NCBI RefSeq assembly: GCF_014204945.1
Contig: NZ_JACHMN010000001.1
Location: 868,001-932,000 of the forward strand
Length of the DNA stretch: 64,000 nucleotides
DNA from: Allocatelliglobosispora scoriae
GTDB taxonomy: Bacteria > Actinomycetota > Actinomycetes > Mycobacteriales > Micromonosporaceae
Reading direction: 5' to 3'
Position numbers and translations under genes: made by a program. Positions 57,631-64,000 of this stretch are shown piece by piece. Numbering within the stretch: position 1 is the stretch's first letter; each line of letters opens with the position of its first letter. Under the pieces are notes generated by a model. The model was not told the DNA's origin, ran no database searches, and saw only the letters and a list, made by a program, of their open reading frames with translations.

Positions 57631-60513
57631 ATGAAATGGCGCCTGCTCGGTCCGGTCGAGGCCGTGGTGCGGGGCGAGCAGGTGCCGCTGGGGCGGCCCC
57701 AGCAGCGCGCCGTGCTGGCATGCCTGCTGCTCAACGCCAACGTAGTGGTGTCGACGGAACAGCTGGCCGAGGCGCTGTGGGGCGGGGCCCTGCCCTCGAG
57801 CGCACGTACGCAGGTCCAGGTCTGCGTCTCCCGCCTGCGACAGCTGACCCGTGCCGCGGACGTACCCGACATGATCTTTTCCGATTCCGGAGGGTACCGC
57901 CTCGAGCTCGCCGACGACGCCCTGGACGCGGCGGTCTTCTCCGCGCTCACCGCGGACGCCCGCCGGCACGCCGACGCCGGTGAACACAAGCGGGCCGCCG
58001 CCCTGCTGCGGCAAGCGCTGGCGTTGTGGCGCGGCCCGGCGCTCGCCGGCGCGTCCGCCGCATTCGTTCCCGCGGCCGCCGCCAGCCTCTACGACAAAAG
58101 GCTGGCCGCCTATGAGGACCTGTTCGACGCCGAGTTCGCGCTCGGCCAGCACGCCGCCGCTGTCGCGCCGCTGCGCGGGTTGGTGGCGGAGAACCCCTGG
58201 CGCGAAAGTCTCGCCGCGCGGTTGATGACGGCGCTGGCCGCGTCGGGGCATCAGGCCGAGGCGCTGCAGGTGTTCGAGCGGATCCGCCACCAGCTCGCCG
58301 ACGAGCTGGGCGTCGAGCCGGGAGCGCAGCTCGCGAACGCCCACGTGCAGGTACTGCGCCAGCAGTATCCGCCGAACGAGCCCCCGCTGGCCGTCCACGA
58401 CAACGGACCCGGGGTGAGCCCGGCTCAACTGCCCGCCGACCTGCCCACCTTCACCGGCCGCGAGGACGCGCTCGCCGCGATGGACGCGATGCTCAGCCGG
58501 GCCGGAGAAAGCACCACCATGGAGGTCGTCGCGATCATCGGCACGGCCGGGGTCGGCAAGACAACCCTGGCGGTCCGCTGGGCGCACCGGATCGCCGAGC
58601 GCTACCCGGACGGCCAGCTCTACGTCAACCTGCGAGGATTCGACCCCAGCGGTCCGATGATGACGCCCGCCGAGGCGGTGCTCGGATGTCTGGAGGCCCT
58701 CGGCGTACCACCCGACCGCATCCCCACCCACCTGCCCGCGCAGGTGGGGCTGTACCGAAGCCTGCTCGCGCGCCGCCGCACGCTGGTGGTGCTCGACAAC
58801 GCCCGCGACGGCGACCAGGTCCGCCCCCTGCTGCCCGGCAGCCCGCACTGCCTGGTGGTGGTGACCAGCCGCAACCGTCTCGACGGCCTGGTCGCCTCCG
58901 AAGGCGCCCGGCCGATCACCGTCGACCTGCTGACCTCCGACGAAGCAACACAGCTACTGGTACGGCGCCTCGGAGCAGACCGGGTGACCGCCGAACCCCA
59001 GGCCGTCGACGAGATAATCGAACGGTGCGCGGGGCTGCCGCTGGCGCTGGCCGTGGTCGCCGCCCGAGGGACGGCGAACCCCGCGTTCCCCCTGGCCGCC
59101 CTCGCCGCCGAGCTACGGGAGACGCACCGGCTGCTCGGCGGATTCAACGGCGGAGACTCCGGCGTCGACGTGCAGACGGTCTTCTCCTGCTCGTACCGAA
59201 ACCTGACGCCAGCGGCCGCACGCCTGTTCCGGCTGCTCAGCTGCCACCCAGGGCCCGAGATCGGCGCCCTCGCCGCAGCCAGCCTGGCCGGACTCCCCCG
59301 CGACCGGGTGCACCTGCTGCTGTCCGAACTGACCCACGCACACCTGGTGACAGAACACGCACCGGGCAGGTTCGGCACCCACGACCTGCTGCGCGGGTAC
59401 GCAGCCGACCTGGCCGCAAGCATCGACGCACCCGACGAGCGGCAGGCAGCCGGCGGGCGCGTCCTGGACCACTACGTGCACACCGCCCATGCGGCCGCAC
59501 TGCTGCTGCAACCCGGCTGGGACCCGATAACCCTGACCGAGGCCCGCCCCGGGGTGACAACCGCGGAGGTCACCGACCACGACCACGCGCTGGCCTGGTT
59601 CACCGCGGAGTACCGGGTCCTCCTGGCCGCAGTTGTGCACGCGGAGCGCACCCGGTTCGAAGGACATGCCTGGCGGCTGGCCTGGACCCTGGTGGACTTC
59701 CTGCAACGCCGGGGCCACTGGCCGGACCTGGCCGCCGCACAGCGGACAGCCCTCGCGGCAGCACAACGCTCCGGCGACCGGCCCGGACAGGCCAGCGCTC
59801 ATCGCGACCTCGCCCGCGCGCTCGCCCGACTCGGCCAGCCCGAGGAGGCGGAGGACCACTATCACGCGGCGCTGAAGCTCTTCGCTGAACTCGGTGACCG
59901 CACCGGACAGGCACGGACCCACCGGGCGTTCGGCGCGATGCTCGACAGGCTCGGCCGGCACACTGAGGCTCTGCACCACGCCGAACAGGGACTGGACCTG
60001 TACCGCGCCGCCGCTCACCTCCCCGGGCAGGCCAGCGCAGAAAACGGGGTGGGCTGGGCGCACGCCCAACTCGGCCAGTACGGACCGGCGCTCGACCACT
60101 GCCGGCGGGCGCTGGTGCTGCTACGCCACACCGCCGACCGGCACGGCGAGGCGAACACCTGGGACAGTCTCGGCTTCATCCACGACCGGCTCGGCCACCA
60201 CCGCAGGGCGGTCCACTGCTACCACCGCGCGCTGGTCCTGTACATACAGATCGGCGACTCGTACGACGAAGCGGACACCCTGACACGACTCGGTGACAGC
60301 CGACTCTCACTGGATGACCGAGCAGGCGCCATACGCACCTGGCGAAGGGCCCTGCGCATCCTTGAGGAACTCAGCCATCCCGCCGCCGAGGGGGTTCGCG
60401 ACCGGTTGAACCGCTCAGCCCTACGGCCGCCGGGCAGCGGAGGAAACGCCCAGACTCTGGATCTCTCGGTTGCCAAGACACAGAACCAGCTGGACGACGC
60501 GAACCAGTCTTGA
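57631..60513 (+). CDS. AfsR/SARP-family regulator (second copy)
   Basis: 960 residues from the ATG at 57631, chosen for the G-rich ribosome-binding site; a start seven codons earlier exists. Order: OmpR-type winged helix (MKWRLLGPVEAVV, QQRAVLACLLLNANVVV), BTAD (to about 240), NB-ARC ATPase with P-loop GTAGVGKTT near residue 304 and LVVLDNA, then TPRs (LGQPEEAEDHYHAALKLF and similar). It is the Streptomyces AfsR layout without an N-terminal kinase site visible. Likely targets are the divergent secreted protein gene or distant clusters. Confidence 0.92.
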   Translation: MKWRLLGPVEAVVRGEQVPLGRPQQRAVLACLLLNANVVVSTEQLAEALWGGALPSSARTQVQVCVSRLRQLTRAADVPDMIFSDSGGYRLELADDALDAAVFSALTADARRHADAGEHKRAAALLRQALALWRGPALAGASAAFVPAAAASLYDKRLAAYEDLFDAEFALGQHAAAVAPLRGLVAENPWRESLAARLMTALAASGHQAEALQVFERIRHQLADELGVEPGAQLANAHVQVLRQQYPPNEPPLAVHDNGPGVSPAQLPADLPTFTGREDALAAMDAMLSRAGESTTMEVVAIIGTAGVGKTTLAVRWAHRIAERYPDGQLYVNLRGFDPSGPMMTPAEAVLGCLEALGVPPDRIPTHLPAQVGLYRSLLARRRTLVVLDNARDGDQVRPLLPGSPHCLVVVTSRNRLDGLVASEGARPITVDLLTSDEATQLLVRRLGADRVTAEPQAVDEIIERCAGLPLALAVVAARGTANPAFPLAALAAELRETHRLLGGFNGGDSGVDVQTVFSCSYRNLTPAAARLFRLLSCHPGPEIGALAAASLAGLPRDRVHLLLSELTHAHLVTEHAPGRFGTHDLLRGYAADLAASIDAPDERQAAGGRVLDHYVHTAHAAALLLQPGWDPITLTEARPGVTTAEVTDHDHALAWFTAEYRVLLAAVVHAERTRFEGHAWRLAWTLVDFLQRRGHWPDLAAAQRTALAAAQRSGDRPGQASAHRDLARALARLGQPEEAEDHYHAALKLFAELGDRTGQARTHRAFGAMLDRLGRHTEALHHAEQGLDLYRAAAHLPGQASAENGVGWAHAQLGQYGPALDHCRRALVLLRHTADRHGEANTWDSLGFIHDRLGHHRRAVHCYHRALVLYIQIGDSYDEADTLTRLGDSRLSLDDRAGAIRTWRRALRILEELSHPAAEGVRDRLNRSALRPPGSGGNAQTLDLSVAKTQNQLDDANQS

Positions 60514-60592
60514 GTGCCTGACGCAAAGCCAGGCCCATGTACGCCAGGGCCGTATTCGCGCGGAATGCGGCATGAGCGCGCCTTCCGCCACG

Positions 60593-61270
60593 TCACCGCC
60601 CGAACGCCCACGCCACCATCAGCGGGAACTCTCGTCGCCAGAACACGTCGCCATGCGACCCGGCACGCTCGTTCACGACGACGTCTGCGCCCGCGTGGCG
60701 AAGGGCCGTCGCCCACCGTGTTGCGTTCTCCAGGAAGAACGGCTCCTGTATGCCGGCGACGATGTACGTACGCGGGAGTCGAGCCGGCATCACCGCAGGG
60801 GGCTGGTAGCCCGCGCCCGGGGAGGCACAGAAGACAGCCCCGAAGACGTGCGGGTGTCGCAAGCCCATGGCGAGTGCGAACTCTCCGCCCGCCGAGACAC
60901 CGAACACCGCGGTCCGCTCGGCGGGCAGCGCCACTCCGAACCGTGTCCTCGTCCACCGCCGCACGTCTCGGACGAGGAACGCCTCATGAGCGGCGAACCG
61001 CTCCGGATCGAAGCCCGGTGAGTACTCCTGGAGCCGGAGCGTTTCGTCGACCGGCCGGTGAACCGCCACCACCATCGTGGGCCGTACACCGGCCGCCACG
61101 AGGTCTGCACCCCATGACGAGATGACCTGCCCGTCACCTGCGAAAACGATCGCCTCGGGCGGATCGGGCGGCACGAACACCGTCACCTGCCGGCCACCGT
61201 CATGGTCGAAGACCTCGGTGACGAACCCGCCCGAACCCGCGCCGACAGAAGCACCATCAACCACCCCCAT
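60593..61270 (-). CDS. esterase of the enterochelin esterase/esterase D-like group
   Basis: 225 residues from the ATG at 61270. An alpha/beta-hydrolase fold: an N-terminal strand region (VTVFVPPDPPEAIVFAGDGQVISSWG), the nucleophile elbow FGVSAGGEFALAM (Ser in GVSAGG) and a late AGSHGDVFWRREFP that supplies the catalytic His. The distinctive FDPERFAAHEAFLV and ALRHPHVFGAVFCASPG segments match the putative-esterase (Fes/D) family. It is probably cytoplasmic, as no signal peptide is present. Substrate unknown. Confidence 0.82.
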   Translation of the reverse strand: MGVVDGASVGAGSGGFVTEVFDHDGGRQVTVFVPPDPPEAIVFAGDGQVISSWGADLVAAGVRPTMVVAVHRPVDETLRLQEYSPGFDPERFAAHEAFLVRDVRRWTRTRFGVALPAERTAVFGVSAGGEFALAMGLRHPHVFGAVFCASPGAGYQPPAVMPARLPRTYIVAGIQEPFFLENATRWATALRHAGADVVVNERAGSHGDVFWRREFPLMVAWAFGR

Positions 61271-61501
61271 GTCTTCAAGTGTCTCGTCCCTACAGATCGT
61301 CGCACCGCTCGCCGCCCCGAGAGCAGCTCGGCGCGGTCGACCGCACCGAGGATGGGCAACCGGAACCGACGCAGCCGACGCCCGCGACAACTCCGATAAG
61401 GTCATGCAGTACTCCGCGAAGCCGCCGGCCAGCTCTCAAGTGGGCGTTTATGAAGGGGTTGTTGACGGGCTCGCGTGTTGTCGTTGTGAGCCTCCTCGGT
61501 C

Positions 61502-61804
61502 ATGATCGGCACCATGAGCGGGAAGTTGACGTCTGGTCGACCGGCGGAGTCGTCCACGGTGACGGTCGTGGTCTGCGCGCCTGCGGGCCTGCCTGGCTAC
61601 CGTGCGATCTTCGAGCCCGAGGGCAGTACGCGGGACATGGCTCCGGGCGACAGTGTGACAGTCGAATTCGCCGGCGGCGGGCCGAAGACGATCGAGGTCT
61701 ATCCGTTCGAGGGTGGCCTGGTGATCTGGCGCCCGCTGGATGTTCCGTATGAGGACATTGTGGTGACGGACCAGGCCGGCAACCGTGTCGAGGACATCTA
61801 CTGA
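61502..61804 (+). CDS. small conserved hypothetical protein
   Basis: 100 residues. The sequence is beta-strand-like throughout (STVTVVVCAPAGLPGYRAIFEPEG, then DSVTVEFAGGGPKTIEVYPFEGGLVIWRP) with a C-terminal YEDIVVTDQAGNRVEDIY. There is no signal peptide or membrane segment. It could be a small barrel-like protein. No family is recognised; coding is supported by composition and by the terminator hairpin right after it. Confidence 0.6.
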   Translation: MIGTMSGKLTSGRPAESSTVTVVVCAPAGLPGYRAIFEPEGSTRDMAPGDSVTVEFAGGGPKTIEVYPFEGGLVIWRPLDVPYEDIVVTDQAGNRVEDIY

Positions 61805-61808
61805 TGCG

Positions 61809-61833
61809 CCGGCCCCGTCATGACGGGGGCCGG
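61809..61833 (+). terminator. hairpin terminator with one bulge
   Basis: CCGGCCCCGTCA pairs with the following TGACGGGG-G-CCGG, a 12-bp stem with one bulged G and essentially no loop. It starts five bases after the stop of the small hypothetical gene. Confidence 0.7.
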
Positions 61834-61946
61834 TGGTGAGCTGGTCGAGGTTATATGCCTGCTGCCGGTGTGCCGGGGGTGGGACGACGGACCATGCCGC
61901 TGCTCTCGGGCCTGCGGATCGTGGCTTCACGATATTCCAGTGGCTC

Positions 61947-61976
61947 GGTACCGGCCGGTCGCCACCGGCCGGTACC
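61947..61976. terminator. 13-bp hairpin downstream of the oxygenase gene
   Basis: GGTACCGGCCGGT and its exact complement around CGCC form a 13-bp stem 54 bases beyond the oxygenase stop. Confidence 0.7.
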
Positions 61977-62029
61977 AGCTCAGGCCTCTGACCTAGTCTT
62001 TAGGCGAATCAGTAGGGGCGAACGCGCTG

Positions 62030-63034
62030 TCAGCCGTTGACGACAGCGTAGCGATCGTCAAGGAAATACTTCTCGTGTTCGCGCAAGCTGAACACGGTAT
62101 GCGACTTGATCAACCAGCGGTGGGCGAGCTCGTCAGCATCCCCGACGTGAACGACCTCTCGCCCATGAATGACCGACCGATTACAGAAGCTCACCGCATC
62201 TCCCGGGCGCGTCACACGCGTCTTCTTTACCCGGTGAAGCGCTTCGATGACGCGGCCGAACACCTCGTCGGCCTCATGGTCCGCGCCCCTCGTGCGTCCT
62301 TCGAAGATCTTCAGACCTCGACCCTCGGGGTCGATGATCGGATGGGCTCCGACGGGGTCGAGCTTCTTCAGCTTCGAAGCGCCCGAGGAGTCATCGACCG
62401 GTGTGGTGAAACGCGCTTCGGCCAAGATCTCGATATCGCTCGGGGAGAGCTCGCGGAGCACATCCACGTTCACGGCGAATGTCGAATAGACTTCATTTTC
62501 AGGCGTGTCGCGCAGGGTAATGGTGTTGATGAAGTCCGGTGCAACGAAGTGAGTTGGAAAGTCCCTGTGGAACTTCAGCGTCTTCAGCGTTTTCGCTGAC
62601 TGCAGGTCGTACATCGAAGACTTCGGGTAGATGTCATGGAAGAAGTCACCATCGTTGACCGTCAAATGGGCGATCGTTTCGGTGTCGGTGAGTTTCGCGT
62701 AAGCAGCCAAGAATGCCTCGGCGACGAAGGTCGTCTTTCTCGCCAGCTTGTCCGACCGAGGATCCTCGTTGCTGAGGACGGGAATCACATCGTCGATCGG
62801 GCAGTTGGACATGACGACGATCGGATGGGTGTCGAAATCTCTGCGCGCGGTTTCCGCGGCAAAATCGACGAAGCGCTCCGGCAATTGTGAAGCGAGTTCA
62901 TCGATGTCATTTTTGAAGTTGCGGTAGCTCTCGTAGGGGCTGGCCTTGACGCGCGCAAGCACCTCTTTCGCCGCCGCAAGCTCGTCACTCGTGAACTCGA
63001 AGTCCACTGGAATCAAACCGATTTCGTTGGCCAC
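62030..63034 (-). CDS. Fe(II)/2-oxoglutarate-dependent oxygenase (TauD/clavaminate synthase-like)
   Basis: 334 residues. The jelly-roll iron ligands are FHRDF (His156, Asp158) and VIHGRE (His290); Arg306 in HRWLIKSH is the 2-oxoglutarate carboxylate anchor. Length and ligand spacing resemble the amino-acid-hydroxylating clavaminate synthase-like group (about 330 residues), though that group often uses HxE; here it is HxD. It probably hydroxylates an amino acid or carrier-bound residue, which is inference. The gene is visibly less GC-rich than its surroundings, with more A/T at third codon positions, suggesting horizontal transfer. No NRPS gene is visible here. Confidence 0.82.
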   Translation of the reverse strand: MANEIGLIPVDFEFTSDELAAAKEVLARVKASPYESYRNFKNDIDELASQLPERFVDFAAETARRDFDTHPIVVMSNCPIDDVIPVLSNEDPRSDKLARKTTFVAEAFLAAYAKLTDTETIAHLTVNDGDFFHDIYPKSSMYDLQSAKTLKTLKFHRDFPTHFVAPDFINTITLRDTPENEVYSTFAVNVDVLRELSPSDIEILAEARFTTPVDDSSGASKLKKLDPVGAHPIIDPEGRGLKIFEGRTRGADHEADEVFGRVIEALHRVKKTRVTRPGDAVSFCNRSVIHGREVVHVGDADELAHRWLIKSHTVFSLREHEKYFLDDRYAVVNG

Positions 63035-63366
63035 GTTGCTCTCCTCACACCCCGAATGCCGCTCGCCACGCGGGGGTAACGAGCCAGCCTGTGCGAATCC
63101 AACTGGTATGCAGTTATTTGGGCAGATCTAGTTTCTCCGCACGATCGCAAGATGTCAATGAGTCAATCTTGGTAATCAGGCATGACTGTGGTCACAATCC
63201 ATCCTGACGCCGGTCGATTGGTTCTACTAGCGTTCGTCGATAGGCCCCGCCAGCCTCGCCCCCGTTGGTCCGGCAAGATCGCCGCCGCCCGTCCCGTGCT
63301 CCTCCAGGTCGAGCACAGCCGAACCACATGATCACACCAACGTCACGCCCGGCAACCGGGATGGGC
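63035..63366. other. intergenic stretch upstream of the oxygenase
   Basis: 332 bases, AT-richer than average near 63100-63200 (GGTATGCAGTTATTTGG), fitting a promoter of the oxygenase gene on the - strand. No gene or clear operator is seen. The base composition supports an acquired segment together with the oxygenase. Confidence 0.4.
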
Positions 63367-64000
63367 TCAATGAGCCTCCGGCCGGCCGCGCAGCAGGAGC
63401 GCCGCAGCGCCCGCAGCGGCAAGGCACACTGCCGCGATGACGGGCATGCTCAGATAGATCGCGTGCTCCAGGCCCGAATCGCGCGCGAGCCATCCGATGA
63501 CGACGGCGGTGCTCCCCTGCGCCAGGTACGCCGAGAGGTACATGGTGGACAGGGTGCCGGCGCGTTCGCGGCCCGAAGCTGATGCAGTGACCAGTCCGAG
63601 GCCGCCGTAGAACATGAGGCCGTAGCTGGCGCCGCTCAGAGCTGAGGCGGTGAGAAAGATGGGGAGCGAGTCCCACTGCCCGGCCGCGACGATGCCCGTG
63701 GCGCTGACCGCAGCGAGACAGCCTCCGATAGACACGGCCTTGCCGGATGAGAGCTTTTTGGAAACAAGCGAGGCGGGAAGGATGGCGACCGCCCAGATGG
63801 CGAGCGCCAGTGCCGCCAGAAAGACATTGCTGGTGCCGACCAGCTGCTTCACGATCTGCGCCCCGACTGCGAGGATGACTGCCCCTGTCATGAACGCTGC
63901 TGTGATCGAAGCGACGCCGACAGAGAACGCGCGCCGGTTCTGAACCGGAAGTCGGATCGCCACCGGGCGCCAGCTGTCAGTCCTCACTTGCCTGGTCTCC
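63367..64000 (-). CDS. MFS transporter, C-terminal half, cut by the window end
   Basis: At least 206 residues are visible, running to the window edge; the frame stays open through base 64000, so the 5' end lies outside. About six transmembrane helices are seen (VASITAAFMTGAVILAVGAQIV, VFLAALALAIWAVAILPASLV, IGGCLAAVSATGIVAAG, FLTASALSGASYGLMFYGGLGL, YLSAYLAQGSTAVVIGWLA, IYLSMPVIAAVCLAAAGAAALLL). This is the second six-helix bundle of a drug- or sugar-exporting major facilitator. It lies upstream of the oxygenase on the same strand, but the 332-base gap argues against one operon. Confidence 0.8.
   Translation of the reverse strand, partial: ETRQVRTDSWRPVAIRLPVQNRRAFSVGVASITAAFMTGAVILAVGAQIVKQLVGTSNVFLAALALAIWAVAILPASLVSKKLSSGKAVSIGGCLAAVSATGIVAAGQWDSLPIFLTASALSGASYGLMFYGGLGLVTASASGRERAGTLSTMYLSAYLAQGSTAVVIGWLARDSGLEHAIYLSMPVIAAVCLAAAGAAALLLRGRPEAH

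Overview
The window is high-GC DNA with GTG and TTG starts, AfsR/SARP-type regulators, many secreted proteins and long TPR proteins. This fits a filamentous actinomycete; I suspect Micromonosporaceae, but no rRNA or other diagnostic marker is present. No tRNA, rRNA or CRISPR array was seen. The content is accessory in character except for a topoisomerase IV pair (parE-parC, 34.8-39.4 kb).

Layout. 0-5.8 kb: small enzymes and regulators (RibD/DHFR-like protein, AraC regulator, SnoaL-like protein), then an EF-hand calcium-binding protein translationally coupled to an aldehyde dehydrogenase. 5.9-13.2 kb: a giant TPR-CHAT protease-like protein, a Nudix hydrolase and a TPR protein built of near-identical 120-bp units. 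13.4-17.8 kb: a compact terpene locus with a class II (DTDD) cyclase, an SDR, a cytochrome P450 and a class I (DDELD) terpene synthase. This is the enzyme set of labdane-type diterpenoid pathways. The P450 is split by a 10-bp tandem duplication; removing one copy restores a 441-codon frame. 17.9-22 kb: STAS protein, methyltransferase, a SIMPL gene stopped by one in-frame TAG, and a second DHFR-like gene. 22.2-27.3 kb: an AfsR-like regulator followed by a secreted NlpC/P60-like FG-GAP protein and a VanX-like D,D-dipeptidase. Both downstream genes have 7-bp direct repeats with 11-bp periodicity at the promoter, as in SARP boxes, so the three may form one cell-wall regulon.

27.8-34.7 kb: small stand-alone genes (SHOCT protein, two DinB-like, VOC, YafY-type and XRE regulators, GNAT, SDR), with decayed IS5-type transposase and tyrosine-integrase remnants on either side of the second DinB gene. 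34.8-39.4 kb: parC and parE. 39.8-45.1 kb: SCO6745-like protein, peptidase E-like protein, ABM monooxygenase, a LysR/SDR divergent pair with an ATAC-N7-GTAT box, and a membrane-anchored protein. 45.1-52.3 kb: a replication-relaxation remnant, a TIR-TPR protein (candidate NAD-cleaving effector), a decayed surface-protein gene, an I36-type secreted inhibitor, an intact IS3-family element (50409-51674) and a secreted protein with a 3' frameshift. 52.6-64 kb: a membrane protein with a C-terminal type 1 periplasmic-binding-protein fold, an NAT_N/GNAT_C-like acyltransferase, a secreted three-repeat protein, a second AfsR-like regulator, an esterase, a lower-GC Fe(II)/2-oxoglutarate oxygenase that looks acquired, and the C-terminal half of an MFS transporter cut by the window end.

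The best leads are the diterpenoid locus with its split P450, the SARP-box-linked cell-wall genes (including a VanX-like protein whose catalytic Glu is Gln), the CHAT and TIR TPR proteins, and the orphan PBP1-fold membrane receptor. All calls rest on reading motifs and translations by eye; no database search was run.
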